Notes: a model not told the origin generated them from the letters alone. Shown: positions 1-10,635, counted from the stretch's first letter. The stretch is 64,000 nt of DNA from Orientallactaga sibirica (GCA_036365145.1 JAEOAD010000001.1:105773001-105837000); one strand, 5' to 3'. Translations and numbers: made by a program.

Positions 1-341
1 AGACCAGACCCAGTTTATGGGAGGAAGAGGAGATTTATTTGAAGCTTACAGATCCAGGGGAAGTTCCATAATGGCAGAAGTTGGTCTCCCTTCAAAGAAC
101 CAAGCACTGAGAGAGAAAAGCCAAAGGCAACCACCACCAGCACAGGCAAGCACACTCCAGGAACTCTAGGTGAAGCTCAAGGACTTTGTATATCTTAGGC
201 TAGAATTCCCCAAACACACCTTAGGGCTGGACCCTAGGGTTTGTCCACAGTGACACCTCCTCCAGCCAGATGACTAGAGATTTAAGAAGCTTTAATAAAA
301 CTCATGAATCTAACTGGGGGACATTTATTCAAACTACCACA
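1..341 (-). mobile_element. MaLR-type solo LTR, cut by the window edge
   Basis: Read on the minus strand it opens TGTGGTAGTTTGAATAAATG and continues with the same layout as the complete LTR at 5783-6170, so the family match is internal to this window. The plus-strand left end lies outside the window, so the target duplication cannot be checked. The reverse-strand AATAAA near position 35-40 would be the LTR polyadenylation signal. An ERVL-MaLR class assignment is from memory. Confidence 0.75.
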
Positions 342-684
342 GATACACTGATCAAGTAGAGCTCTACTCTAAGCTCTAGCATTAGTCAGTTTTAGAAATA
401 AGTACTATTAAAAGATCAAGTTATAGATAATTCTTACCTATGGTTTCAGAATTCAGATAGAGGAAAAATGATCTAATATATTTCATGACAGGAATATGAT
501 TGAAGAGCAAAATTATGAGAAGAAAAAAATACAATATCTTGGGTCTCATTAGTGTGAAACAATAATGACAAACTGGAGTTTATTTCATAGTACAAGGATG
601 GCTTAACCCCAGGAAATGATTGTAATTCAACATACTAATGTACTAAGGAAGAAAAATTATATAGAGAGTTAGGATGATCTTTAA

Positions 685-912
685 ATGTTTTATTTATTTA
701 TTTATCTATTTATTTATTTAAGAGAAAGGCAAAGAGAGGGAGAGAGAGAAGGGAGAACAGAATGGATACACCAGGGCCTCTAGCCTCTGCAAATGAACTC
801 CAGATGTATGCAAAACTTGTGTATCTGGCTTTCACATGGGTACTAGGGAATGGATTCTAGGTCCTTAGACTTTGCAAGCAAGCACCTTAACTGCTGAGCC
901 ATCTCTCCAGCC
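685..912 (-). mobile_element. DIP-like tRNA SINE
   Basis: Ends in the reverse complement of GGCTGGAGAGATGG, with the GA-rich tract and TTTATT tail on the left. It is flanked by TTAGGATGAT (669-678) and TTAGCATGAT (913-922), a 10-bp target duplication with one mismatch. Confidence 0.85.
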
Positions 913-929
913 TTAGCATGATGTTTCTT

Positions 930-1144
930 TTATGACAGAGAGACACACGCACACAGAGAATTGATGCATCAGGGCCTACAGACACTGTAATCGAACTCCA
1001 GGTGCATGCACCACCTTATGCACATCCACAACCTCATGCCTACATCATCTTGTGTGTCTGGATTACATGGGATCTGGGGAGTCAAACATGAGTCCTTAGG
1101 CTTTGCAGGCAAGTGCCTTATCTGCTAAGCCATCTCTCTAGCCC
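930..1144 (-). mobile_element. DIP-like tRNA SINE, long variant, diverged
   Basis: Sits directly beside the previous SINE in the same orientation and ends AGCCATCTCTCTAGCCC. The middle holds an extra block relative to the short form (about 1010-1050), placing it with the longer subfamily. Confidence 0.75.
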
Positions 1145-1771
1145 TAAGGTGACTTTTTAACCTAGATAAATGTACCATTAAAAGGTTTTGTTAGCTTAAT
1201 AAATGCTAGATAGCAAACACTTTGGCAAAAATTAACCTTGAATGAAAAATTTAGATGATTCCATTAACAATGCCAATAAGGCAAAACTATATGCTATCCA
1301 CTTACTAAGAAATCTAGCATGAGTATCCTGTCCAAAACCACAATATAAGAAACAAAATGTAGATACTGAAAACATAAGAAGAAAATGTATCTATTTTCCA
1401 AAATGCTAATGATCATTTTCATGGTGGATCCAAAAAAATCTATTGGAAAAACTCCCAAGACTGCTAAGAGATCATCAGACTGCCGGATTCGAGAATCATT
1501 TGCATACAGTGAAACAGATTCATGTCTGGCTTCTGCTATGGTCATGTCAATGTAATGGGACTAGACTTAATATCTTAAGACAGACACAAGGCAAACAGCA
1601 TGAACTATATGAAACAGCTGTTTTCAGGTGATGGACAACAGGCAACATGAGCTTGTGACTCTTGGAAGAAGTAAAGCCCCACATCCTTGGCCTGGAGAAA
1701 CATTCTGGAACATAGCACAGGAGGATGATTTAGCATATGGCTACATCACTTGGGTTAAGAAGAAAGAGATG

Positions 1772-2112
1772 GGGCTGGAGAGATGGCTTAGCAGTTAAGG
1801 CGCCTGCCTCCTAAGCCTAAGAACGCTGGTTCCAATCTCCAGGTCCCATGTTTAGCCAGATGCAAAGTGACGCAAGGGTGCAATGCAGCACTTGACCACA
1901 AGGGGGCGCACACATCTGGATTTTGTTCGCAGCAGTTGAGAGGCTGCTGGCGCGTCCATCCTTATTTGTCTTCCTCTCCCTCCCTCTGTCTGTCTCTGTG
2001 TCTCTCTCCAAAAAAAAAAAAAGAAGAAGAAGAAGAAGAAGAAGAAGAAGAAGAAGAAGAAGAAGAAGAAGAAGAAGAAGAAGAAGAAGAAGAAGAAGAA
2101 GAAGAAGAAGAA
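1772..2112 (+). mobile_element. DIP-like tRNA SINE, long variant, with expanded GAA tail
   Basis: Starts GGGCTGGAGAGATGGCTTAG with pol III A-box-like and B-box-like segments near 1787 and 1829. The middle carries the GTGACGCAAGGGTGCAATG insert typical of the long variant. The A-rich tail has become a GAA microsatellite. AAGAAAGAGATGGG occurs just before the element and again at about 2113-2127, a clean target duplication. Confidence 0.9.
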
Positions 2113-2119
2113 GAAGAAA
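2022..2119 (+). repeat. (GAA)n microsatellite, about 32 units
   Basis: An almost uninterrupted GAA run that grew from the A tail of the SINE at 1772. All open frames across it (poly-E, poly-R, poly-S) are artefacts of the repeat. Confidence 0.97.
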
Positions 2120-2202
2120 GAGATGGGAATTTGATGAGACTGAGTGAGGAGAATAGAACTTGTGAGGGACAGAGAGGAGTGAGGTAGTAAAGAAGGAATT
2201 CT

Positions 2203-2695
2203 GGGGCTGGGGAGATGCTCAGTGGATCAAGTGCTTGCTGCACAGGTGTGAAGACCTGAGTTTAGACCCCTGGAACCCACATAAAGCTAACTGCTGTAGT
2301 GGGTGACTATAATCCCAGTGGGCCTATGGCAAGAAGGGAGGTAGTGCCAGGCATGGTGGCACATGCCTTTAATCCCAGCACTTGGGAGGCAGAGGTAGGA
2401 GGATCACCATGAGTTTGAGGCCACCCTGAGACTACACAGTGGATTCCAGGTCAGCCTGGACTAGAGTGACACCCTACCTCGAAAAAAAAAAAAAAAAAAG
2501 GGGGGGGGGAGGTAGAAACATGAGAATCTTCCAGAAGGTTGTAAGCCAGCTACCTTGGAGCACACAAGGAGAAACCCTCCCTCAAGGTGGAAAGCAAGCA
2601 AAGACACCCAAAATTGTCCTGACCGTTACACTTGTGCTGTGGCATGCATGCACCCACATGTACCCCCCCACCACACACACCAAAAATATCTTAAG
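2203..2695 (+). mobile_element. B4-type SINE split by a B1
   Basis: The left half (2203-2340) has the tRNA/ID-like head GGGGCTGGGGAGATGCTCAG. The right half (about 2516-2695) has the B4 tail with GAGAAACCCTCCCTCAAGGT and a CCCACATGTACC/CACACACA end. The B1 at 2345-2506 interrupts it and is bounded by a duplicated GGGAGGTAG. Confidence 0.8.
2345..2506 (+). mobile_element. B1 SINE inside a B4
   Basis: GCCAGGCATGGTGGCACATG through CCCTACCTCG and an 18-base A tail. GGGAGGTAG at 2336-2344 is repeated at 2507-2515. Confidence 0.95.
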
Positions 2696-3189
2696 GAATT
2701 CTGAGAGTTTCTTTTGTTTATTAAAATGTGCACATATAGATTGAAACTATGAGGCCAGGCAAAGAATGCCAGAGACCTAGAAAGCCAACAACTTCAGGAG
2801 TTCTTACAGAGCTGAGATCAAGTACTGACCACTGGGATGACTGGATAGCTCTTACTCTATTCTATTAGACTAGCCCCAAGCAAAGTTAACCCTGAGTCCA
2901 AACTAATAAAAGCTCTAAAAGACAAGTACCCCAAAGGATCAAACAATGTGCCTAAATAACTAAGCTGCCTGCCAGAAGGCCTAACATTCCAGAAGAACAA
3001 CAACATACAGCATTCAACAAAATTCTCAATGCTTGGCATTCAATAAAGAAAATTTAAAATGCCAAGAAGCATAAAAATATGTTCCATGACCAAGGAGTGA
3101 GAAGGGAAGAGAGAGAGAATACTAAAAGAAACAAATATGAAAATCATGTAAATGGTGCAATTAGAAAAAAAAACCTTTAAGTCATTTTT

Positions 3190-3385
3190 TAAAAATATTA
3201 TTTTATTTATTTATTTATTTGACACAGAGAGAGAGAGAGAGAGAGAGAAAGAGGCAGTTAGAAAAAGAGCAAATAAACTCCAGGGCCTCCATTTTTGATA
3301 AACAAACTCCAGGAACATATGCCCCAATGTTGATCTGGAAATTACGTGGATCCTAGGGAATTGAACCGGAGTATTTATATTTTCC
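3190..3385 (-). mobile_element. Degenerate DIP-like SINE
   Basis: TATTTATTTATTTATTTG, a GA repeat (3226-3250), then the diverged reverse complement of the SINE body including ACAAACTCCAGGAACATATG and GGGAATTGAACC. The head is disturbed where it meets the next copy. Confidence 0.7.
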
Positions 3386-3407
3386 TTTAAGTGCTTGGGC
3401 TTTATCA

Positions 3408-3522
3408 AAAAATGTGCACACATCTGGAGTTTATTTGCAGTGGCTAGAGCCCCTGGCACAACCATTTTCTCTCTCTCTCTCAAATAAATAAATAAATAAT
3501 TAATTAATTAAAAAATAAATAC
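3408..3522 (+). mobile_element. 5'-truncated DIP-like SINE
   Basis: Begins in mid-element at TGTGCACACATCTGGAGTTT and runs through GCAGTGGCTAGAG, a CT tract and an AAATAAATAAATAAAT tail. It lies head to head with the copy at 3190. Confidence 0.8.
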
Positions 3523-3618
3523 AATGTTGAGAGGATCATAAGATATATAAAAATATCAACACAACAAGCTAAAATTTGTAGAATGTAGATAAAGTAGTGT
3601 TTAAAGAATGATTTATAA

Positions 3619-3808
3619 GGCTGGAGGGATGGCTTAGTGGTTAAGGCATTTGCCTGAAAAGCTAAAGGACCCAGGTTCAATTCCCCAGGACCCACATTAG
3701 CCAGATTCACAAGGTGGTGCATGCATCTGGAGTTCGTTTGCAGTGGCTGGAGGCTCTGGTGCGCCCATTCTCTCTCTCTCTCTTTCTTCCCCTTTCTCTC
3801 GATTTCTA
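3619..3808 (+). mobile_element. DIP-like tRNA SINE, short variant
   Basis: GGCTGGAGGGATGGCTTAGT, B-box-like GGTTCAATTCC, ATGCATCTGGAGTTCGTTTG and a CT-rich end. The A-rich tail is largely lost. Confidence 0.9.
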
Positions 3809-3914
3809 ACCACTAATGATCCTTTTAGGAAAGAAGACATTCTTTTAAATCCTAATCACATATTATAAGAAACTAGAAAAATAAGACAAAATAAGCCTAA
3901 AGCTAGTAGGAGGA

Positions 3915-4261
3915 TGTTGCAGCTACCTTCTTGTTGTGGGATAAAGCACCTGACCAAAGCACTTATGGGAGGAAAGGGTTTATTTCAGGTTTACAGATTC
4001 CAGGGGAAGCTTCATCATGGTGGAAGAAGCTGGCTCACTGCATCACACATCCATAGCAGAGAGACAACAGCCAGCACCAGCCAGCAAGAGCTGTCCCCCC
4101 CACACACACACAGAGCTGGCCTCATCCCTAGGTCCGTCCCTGATGACACACTTCCTCCAGTAGGGTTCCACCTCCCCAAAGCTCTACTAGGTTGGGACTC
4201 ATTAGGAAACTTAATCACAAACACTTAAGGGTATGGAGACATCACATTCAAAACCACCACA
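3915..4261 (-). mobile_element. MaLR-type solo LTR
   Basis: Minus-strand TGTGGTGGTTTTGAATGTGA to GTAGCTGCAACA, so the ends are TG...CA as in LTRs. Flanks GAGGA (3910-3914) and GAAGA (4262-4266) look like a 5-bp target duplication with one change. The reverse-strand AATAAA is near 3978. It interrupts the L1 at 2696-6695. Confidence 0.85.
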
Positions 4262-4628
4262 GAAGATGAACATACTAAGATAAAAATGGGAGGCTATGAA
4301 TAGATGAAAAGAGAGGGGAAAAAAAAAAACAATGAAACAAAGCTGTTTAAAATACCAATGAAAGTTTTAAGTAGACTGGCAAGAAGGAAAGAAGAAAGAG
4401 TGAAGTCATTAATAATTGGAACCATAGATCCTATGGATATTCAAAGTGCAATAAGGGCACATTGTGAGCAGTATTGTGCCAATTAATTTAACGACCTCTA
4501 TAAAATGAAAAAAAATCTAAAATAACCTATTTGTCAAATAAAAATACTCAAGAAGAATAGCAAACACAAATTCCTTGTATTTGATTTTTTTTAAGTACAG
4601 CTACTCATTTGTTTATTTATTGATTTTT

Positions 4629-4762
4629 TTTTTTTTTTTGAGACAGGGTTTCACTGTAACCAACACTTAACAAACTACTCTATAGCCTAGGCTGTCCTCA
4701 AATTCACAGTGAACTTTCTAAGCTTTCTAAGGTTTGGGATTATAGATGCAAGCCATCAAGCT
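4629..4762 (-). mobile_element. Old B1 SINE
   Basis: GAGACAGGGTTTCACTGTA ... GGGATTATAGATGCAAGCC is the reverse complement of a diverged B1, closer to the murid-style consensus than to the young jerboa B1 copies. Confidence 0.7.
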
Positions 4763-4786
4763 TTCTTCATTTGATTTTAAGAATAA

Positions 4787-4975
4787 GGGCTAGAGAGATG
4801 ACTTAGATGTTAAAGCACTTGACTGCAAAACCAAAGGACCCATGTTCAATTCCCCAGGACCCATGTAAGCCAGATGCACAAGTGTCTGGAGTTCATTTGC
4901 AGTGGCTAGAAGCCCTGGCAACCCATTATTTCTCTCTCTCTCTCTCACCTTTTTCTCTGTCTAAAAGGAAAAAGA
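4787..4975 (+). mobile_element. DIP-like tRNA SINE, short variant
   Basis: GGGCTAGAGAGATGACTTAG, GTTCAATTCCCCAGGACCC, then a deletion of about 10 bases before TCTGGAGTTCATTTGCAGTG, and a CT-rich end. Confidence 0.88.
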
Positions 4976-5268
4976 ATCAGAAAATTTAACAATTTCCCAC
5001 AAAGAAAAGTGCCAGTTTAGATGGCCTAGCTGTTTATAACTAACAAATATTTAAGGAAGAAAAAACTTTAATCTTGAGCAAATTCTTTCAGAGAATAGAG
5101 TAAGAATAATTTTCAGCTTGTGTGATGAAACTGGAATTACTTGAATATGAAACAAAAAGCAAGGACACACTAAGAAAGAAATTTCACATGATCATTCCCA
5201 CACATACAGAATTTCAATGTCACTCATGATAATAACTATCAACAAACTAGGAATAAAAAGAAACTTCC

Positions 5269-5486
5269 GGGCTAGAGAGATGGAGAGATTGCTTAGTGGT
5301 TAAAGAGCTTGCCTGAAAAGCCTAAGAACTCCTGTTTGAATTTCCAGGTCCCACATAGCCAGACACATGGTAACACAAGGGCGTAATGCCACACATGTGC
5401 ACAGGGGGTGCATGCATCTGGAGTTCATTCACAGCAGCTGAGGCTCTGGCACACTCATTCTCTCTCCCTCTCTCTTTTTAAGAAAC
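5269..5486 (+). mobile_element. DIP-like tRNA SINE, long variant
   Basis: The head carries a small duplication (GAGAGATGGAGAGATTGC). The extra GTAACACAAGGGCGTAATGCC block follows GCCAGACACAT. It ends in a CT tract without AATAAA. Confidence 0.85.
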
Positions 5487-5583
5487 AAGCAAAGATATTT
5501 AATCCCACCATGTCTGTTCAGTATTATAATGGAAACCCCAGAACATGTAATACGACAAGAAAAGGAAATTTTCAAAACAAACA

Positions 5584-5720
5584 CAGGCTGGATATGGTAG
5601 TATGTACCTGTAGTCTTAGCATATAGGCCGAGGCAAGAAAGTCTCCAGTTTGAGGCAAGCCTCTGCTACATAGAATTTGTATTAAAAACAAATCAAGCAA
5701 GCAAGCAAACAAATACTAAT
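5584..5720 (+). mobile_element. Diverged B1-like SINE
   Basis: GGCTGGATATGGTAGTATGT ... CTACATAGAATTTG followed by an A-rich CAAGCAAGCAAACAAA tail. Much older than the other B1 copies. Confidence 0.55.
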
Positions 5721-5782
5721 TAAGAGGCATACAGATTGAAAATGAGATGGCATCACTATCAACATATAAAATAAAAAGCCTA

Positions 5783-6170
5783 TGTAGTAGACAGCTTCAG
5801 GTCACTGAGATGAACTTCTAGACCAGGCACAGTTATGGACGAAAGGATATTTATTTGAGGCTTACAGATCCAGGGGAAATTCCATTATGGCAGAAGAAGC
5901 TGGCCTGCTTTCAGGTCCACGCAAAGAGAAAGAGAGAAACCACAAGGCAAAAAACCCCAAAGCCACAGCACACACAAGAGTTCTTAGGAATTCCAGGTGG
6001 AACTCAGGCACTTTGCATTATCTTTAGACTGGGATTCCAAATCCACCACACCTTAGGGCTGCACCCTAAGATCCACCCAGTGACATCTCCTCCAGCCAGG
6101 CAGTTGGAAATCTAAGAAGCTTTAATAAAACTCCTAAATCTATTGGGGGACATTTATTCAAACTACCACA
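5783..6170 (-). mobile_element. Complete solo LTR with perfect 5-bp duplication
   Basis: The minus strand runs TGTGGTAGTTTGAATAAATG ... CTGTCTACTACA, 388 bp. GCCTA at 5778-5782 is repeated exactly at 6171-6175, the 5-bp duplication expected for an ERVL/MaLR integrase. The reverse-strand AATAAA lies near 5851. It interrupts the L1 at 2696-6695 and is a sibling of the copy at 1-341. Confidence 0.93.
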
Positions 6171-6479
6171 GCCTACAAACACTAATTTAATAATATTTCA
6201 TAATATAAGATCAATACTTAGCAATTTATCATTGAAAAAATTGAAAATCAAAATTTGTAAAAAGGCAATTATAGTGATGGAAAGTAAGCCAGTTGCTTCC
6301 CTTAGATGGGTAGAAGATGCAGAAATTTATTAAAATGGAGTATGAGGAAACTTTTTGCAGTGAATAGAAACATTCCATATTTTGCTTGCAGTGATTACAT
6401 GGGTATGTAAATTTGTGAAAACTTATTAAGTGCCACAATTAAAATGAGAATATATTACTGTTTAAAATTTTGTCTCTCA

Positions 6480-6664
6480 GGCTGGAGAAATGGCTAAGTG
6501 GTTAAGACACTTGCCTGAAAAGCCAAAAGACTGTAGTTTGATTCCCCAGGATCCACATAAGCCAGATTCACAAGAAGGCACATGCATCTGGAGTTTGTTT
6601 GAAGCAGCCAAAGGTCTTGGTATGCCCCCCCTCTGCCTCTCAAATAAAGTAATTAATTAAAAAT
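6480..6664 (+). mobile_element. DIP-like tRNA SINE inside an L1 3' end
   Basis: GGCTGGAGAAATGGCTAAGT to AAATAAAGTAATTAATTAAA. The 13-bp AAAATTTTGTCTC at 6464-6476 is repeated at 6665-6677, splitting the L1 3' untranslated region. Confidence 0.93.
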
Positions 6665-7435
6665 AAAATTTTGTCTCAATAAAGTTAATGCTTTAAAGGT
6701 AGTGATGGGGCTCCACTATGCCAACAGTAATTACTGAAAAAATGTATTAGAACTAAACTCAGCATCGAGTCATCTGCCCCACCTCCATGCCTTAGAACAG
6801 CTAGGAGTTAATTAAAATGTGCACAAGATCCATACAGAGGAAACTCTAAATGAAATAAGATCCGAACAGATAAAGCCAAGGACATACCGAAGAGTATCTC
6901 TACTTATGTCCAACTCCCCAGTACGAATTCTTTGAATGTTATTAAAGGCCAAAAAAATTTCATCTTTTTAATATTTTCTTTTAAGAAAAAATAAAGCTGC
7001 AAGAATAGCCAAGACGGTTTTGAAAAGGAAGAAAGTGAAGAAATAAAATCTGCCTGGTTATATATTTATACCTTTATGCCTTACACTTATGAGCAAGCTA
7101 TCTGGACATTCTATAAAGACACTGTTATAAAGCTATGAGAATACTAAGTCAATAGACAATGGAGTAAAGGAAGGAACTCAGAAAGAGCTTCTGCTGTGAT
7201 AAGGAGGCATCAGAGCTCATTGAAGGGAAAGAAATGAATTATTTAGTACATGCTATTGGGGTAACTGGCAGGCTGGATGAAGATGGACAAAATTGTAGCT
7301 CTCATTGAAAACACATTCCAAAAATGACTTTAAAACACCTAAATATGAAAGAAAAAATGTTAGGCAGCCAATAGAAGAATATGTAAAAAGGACATCATTT
7401 TGACCTTACGATGGGAAGGATTTCACCTTTTTTTC

Positions 7436-7647
7436 TATACCTTTATTTATTGTGTGTGTGTGTGTGTGTGTGTGTGCACGTGAGCGTATGGGAAATCCAG
7501 GGTCTCTTGCAACTGCAGATAAAGCCCGGACAAATGTATCACTTTTTGTGTCTGGTTTGGCTTTTACATGGCTAGCAGGGAATTGACCTCAGGACAAACG
7601 GCTTAGCAAGCAAGTGCCTTTAACCACTCAGTTGTCTGCCCAGCCCC
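7436..7647 (-). mobile_element. DIP-like SINE with TG microsatellite in its tail
   Basis: TTTATTTATTG, then (TG)14 at about 7449-7476, then the diverged reverse complement of the SINE ending AACCACTCAGTTGTCTGCCC. The TG run has replaced the usual pyrimidine/purine tract. Confidence 0.75.
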
Positions 7648-7670
7648 TGGTTATATTAATAAAACACCAA

Positions 7671-7846
7671 GCCGGGCATGGTGGGGCACGCCTTTAATCC
7701 CTGCATTTGGGAGGCAAAGGGAGGAGGATTGCCCTGAGTTCGAGGCCACCCTGAGATTACATAGTGAATTCCAGGTCAACCTGGGCTAGAGTGAGATCCT
7801 ACCTTGAAAAATTGACAAATGAAAAAAACAAAAAATAAAAATAAAA
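7671..7846 (+). mobile_element. B1 SINE
   Basis: GCCGGGCATGGTGGGGCACG to CCTACCTTGAAAAATTGACA plus an A-rich tail. A perfect 13-bp duplication AATAAAACACCAA flanks it (7658-7670, 7847-7859). Confidence 0.96.
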
Positions 7847-7924
7847 AATAAAACACCAAAAGCATAATCCCCATGATAAATGTGCCAAACCTGACAATAT
7901 CAAAATTTAAAATACCTGTTCCAA

Positions 7925-8082
7925 CCAGGCATGATGGTGCCCACCTTTAATCCCAGCACTCAGGAAACAGAGGTAGGAGGATTGCCCTGAATTTGAATCC
8001 AGCCTGAAACTACCGAATGAGATTCAGGTCAGCCTGGACTGGAGTGAGACCCTACCTAGGGGGAAAAAAAAAAAAAAAAACT
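7925..8082 (+). mobile_element. B1 SINE
   Basis: CCAGGCATGATGGTGCCCAC ... GAGACCCTACCTAGG with a long A run. Flanks AATACCTGTTCCAA and AAAATCTGTTCAAA are a probable diverged target duplication. Confidence 0.9.
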
Positions 8083-8321
8083 AAAAGAGAAAAATCTGTT
8101 CAAACATGGCCACTAGAGCCATAGTTAACTAATGAATGGCAGACTGGGTGGGAATAATGAACATGGACTAAATCAACAAAAAGTAGGCCCTAGAACACAA
8201 GATACCGCAAACCAGCAGGACGAAAACATGAAACTTAACAGGGAAAGCGGGAGTTCCCAGAAGGGGAAAGTAAATGCTAATAAGTTTGTGGAGAACAAAT
8301 TAAACTCAGCCATAATTTACT

Positions 8322-8390
8322 TTGTGTGTGTAGTATGTGTGTATGTATGTAGTATGTGTATGTAGGTGTAGTATGTGTGGTATAGTATGT
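8322..8390 (+). repeat. Degenerate TG/TATG low-complexity run
   Basis: TGTGTGTGTAGTATGTGTG and variants. It may be the tail of the diverged SINE to its right. Confidence 0.8.
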
Positions 8391-8671
8391 TGGGTGGAAA
8401 TACCTGTATGTGCTGATATGCCATCCTGTGGGCTCACCTTCAGTGACCCGAGGAGAGTAACATCAGATCAGGTGTGCCCCCCCCCAGTCACTCACCCATC
8501 TGTTTTATTCCTTGCAACAGAGTCTCTGGTCTCTGCTTTTCCCACAAGACTGGGGTTACTGTCTCTGTGGGTTCTGGAGATTCAAAGGCCACAGCCACGG
8601 GTCCTCTCAGCCCCTCGTACTTGAGCAGATCAATGTTACTGTTGAACCATCTCTCCAGCCCACGCAGCCAC
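8391..8671 (-). mobile_element. Possible old B4-type SINE
   Basis: The right end GGGTTCTGGAGATTCAAAGG ... GAACCATCTCTCCAGCCC is the reverse complement of a tRNA-type SINE head in the layout of B4. The middle is not recognisable. Short open frames here reflect the repeat. Confidence 0.4.
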
Positions 8672-9846
8672 AATTTAAAAGGCAAATGAAAAGAGGGATG
8701 AGTTTCTGATGGCAAAGATTAGGAAAGTTGCAAAGGAAATTGCAAGTTTTCGTAGGAATATGAGCAAAGGGGAGCCCTGTGCCCACCACCAGCACTGAGC
8801 ATACTCAGTCAGACATATACGGGTGTTGGGTGATGCCTTTTGGAGGCAGGGACAGTACTCATGTTCTGTCACTGAGCTCTGCGTTGACAGCTGGGTCCTT
8901 GGGCAGGAACGCTCTGGAGCCATCTCACATGAAGCAAGGTGGGTCTGGGGGCTCCTGGGTCATCTCTGGTGGGTAGCTGGATGTAACCCAGCTGGAGAGA
9001 CCATGGTAGGGTGGGTGCAGAATGCAATCTCTATCCACTTGACAATGCCTGGAAGGGAGATATACAGACAACGCATGAGACATTGGGAACTTGAACGCCA
9101 GCCCTTTCTCTCAGTCTTATAAAGAAAGAAGATGACAATATGTGCTGCTCAGTTCCCATTCAGATAGTGCTTTGTGGGCCCTCCCTCCTCAGAATTCTTG
9201 TCCTGCTGTGGGCAGGGCCCCTGCCCCTACTCTCTCTAGAGACCAGCTTATGTAACTATGAGGTCCTGTGATCCAAAATGCATCTGGTGGGCTAGACTAT
9301 CAGACAGTTTGCCAAGCCCCTTTGAAGTTTGACCTATTTTTCATCAGGAGCCTTTTTGAAACTCTTTTTGTTCATATTTCTCCTCCCCTCTTCCTTCCTT
9401 CCCTCTGATTTTGACGTCAACACAAAAGCTAATGTGAGCAGCTTGGGCATACAAGGACACTGCAAAGCAGTCGCTCGCTCCTGACCCCTCCTCATCCTGA
9501 GGCCTGTGTAAGACCCGTTGAACCCCAAGGACAATGGACAAGGTTTCTAGTCTGTTTAGCAGCTCAGTCCTGAGTCGAAGCCTCTGGGGTCTAAATTTTT
9601 CCCTGGGCTTTCTAGGCCCAAGGCCTAGTCACACTTGTCCAACATATAAGACATAAAGAAACTCTGACTCTACAAAGTGTGTCCCCAACAGACTATTTCA
9701 GGAGGCAGGATACACTTGTCTATGGACCCAGATTGATAGCCCCTACAATTTTCCCCACCTGACTGAAAAAAAAAAAGTCTCAGATTTTGTCATGAGAAAT
9801 GAACATGAACAAGGGAAACCTGACTGCAGTCAAAACCATCATAATA
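8672..9846. other. Unique sequence, no gene recognised
   Basis: High-complexity sequence with no repeat or exon pattern I can name. Short open frames on both strands (up to about 100 codons) show no known domain. Confidence 0.6.
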
Positions 9847-10045
9847 GGCTGGTGAGATGGCTTACTGTTTAAGGCATTTGCCTGCAAAGCCTAAGGACCC
9901 AGGTTTGATTCACCAGTACCCACATAAGCCAGATGCACAAGGTGGAGCGTGTGTCTGGCATGCTTTGCAGTGGCTGGAGGCCCTAGCGTGCCTTCTCTCT
10001 CTCTCTCATAAGTAAGTAAATAAATGAATAAATTAAAAAATTTTA
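9847..10045 (+). mobile_element. DIP-like tRNA SINE, short variant
   Basis: GGCTGGTGAGATGGCTTACT, GGTTTGATTCACC, CAAGGTGGAGCGTGTGTCTG and an AAGTAAATAAATGAATAAAT tail. Confidence 0.93.
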
Positions 10046-10426
10046 AAGTATCACATTAAATTCTGTAATACATTTATATGTCGTGTGAATGAGATGCATG
10101 GAGCCTTCTCTGAGGGTGAGGGTGAGATGATTCTAGAGTTCATGGGAACCCTGCCAAAAAGATGCATACTTCTGAGTCAACAGGTAACAGGCAAATGAAG
10201 AGGAATGCCAGAGACAAATTCACCCACCCTGACTGGCTATGGTGATACCAGCCTGCCCAAAGCCTACCTAACCCCCAGCCTGGGGCCACCACCCACCAGG
10301 CCCTGGCAGCACTGCTGGATGTGGGTTGTCTTCCTGACTGTCTTTAACCACTCACTCTTCACTCTCTAGAAACATCTCTTTTTCATTGTTCTCTTTTCAT
10401 TCACCCTTCTCTCCCCCTCCCTTCTT
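10046..10426. other. Unique sequence
   Basis: No repeat or coding pattern seen. The last 60 bases become pyrimidine rich before the next SINE. Confidence 0.5.
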
Positions 10427-10626
10427 TTTTAAAGATTTTGTTTTTATTTATTAGAGAGAGGGAGAAAGAGAGAGAATGGGAGCACAAGGGCCTCTGGCCA
10501 CTGCAAACAAACTCCAGACGCATGTGCCACCATGTGCACCTGGCTTACGTGGGACCTGGAGAATTGAACAGAGGTCCTTAGGCTTCGCAGGCATGTGCCT
10601 TAACTGCTAGGCCATCTCTCCAGCCC
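10427..10626 (-). mobile_element. DIP-like tRNA SINE
   Basis: TTTTTATTTATTAGAGAGAG ... GGCCATCTCTCCAGCCC, close to consensus in the tRNA-related part. Confidence 0.92.
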
Positions 10627-10635
10627 TCCCCCTCC

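Larger units (their letters stand above)
342..1771 (+). mobile_element. Degenerate LINE-1 ORF2 fragments, split by two SINEs
   Basis: The stretches 342-680 and 1145-1771 resemble the reverse-transcriptase part of L1 ORF2 in sense orientation. The clearest piece is around 590-660 (CAAGGATGGCTTAACCCC followed by an AT-rich stretch), the usual L1 wording downstream of the catalytic region. Two antisense SINEs at 685-1144 separate the halves. No frame stays open for long, so it is a dead copy. The second half is less certain than the first. Confidence 0.55.
2696..6695 (+). mobile_element. Old LINE-1 (L1M-like) in pieces, host of nested insertions
   Basis: The sense-orientation pieces come in the right order. 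2740-3180 resembles an L1M 5' untranslated region (ATTCAATAAAGAAAATTTAAAATGCC at about 3040). 3525-3618 and 3815-3914 resemble ORF2 (TAAAATTTGTAGAATGTAGA). 4262-4500 resembles the segment that usually ends TATGAACAACTATATGCC. 5040-5268 and 5721-5782 resemble later ORF2. 6190-6695 is a good match to the L1M 3' untranslated region (TTACATGGGTATGTAAATTT, then AATAAAGTT). ORF1 is missing and no frame survives. Three LTR or SINE groups sit inside it. Confidence 0.75.
6960..8320 (+). mobile_element. LINE-1 ORF2 3' portion, degenerate, split by SINEs
   Basis: 6990-7040 (AATAGCCAAGACGGTTTTGA) and 7090-7160 resemble the late ORF2 stretch before the cysteine-rich end. 7861-7924 and 8096-8320 continue it (GATAAATGTGCCAAACCTGA). 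A DIP-like SINE and two B1s sit between the pieces. Frames are closed. A second L1 copy distinct from 2696-6695 is inferred because the ORF2 order starts again. Confidence 0.55.

Noticed and set aside
1867..2243. Open frames coding poly-E, poly-R and poly-S
   Set aside because: They are the three frames of the GAA microsatellite and SINE tail, not proteins.
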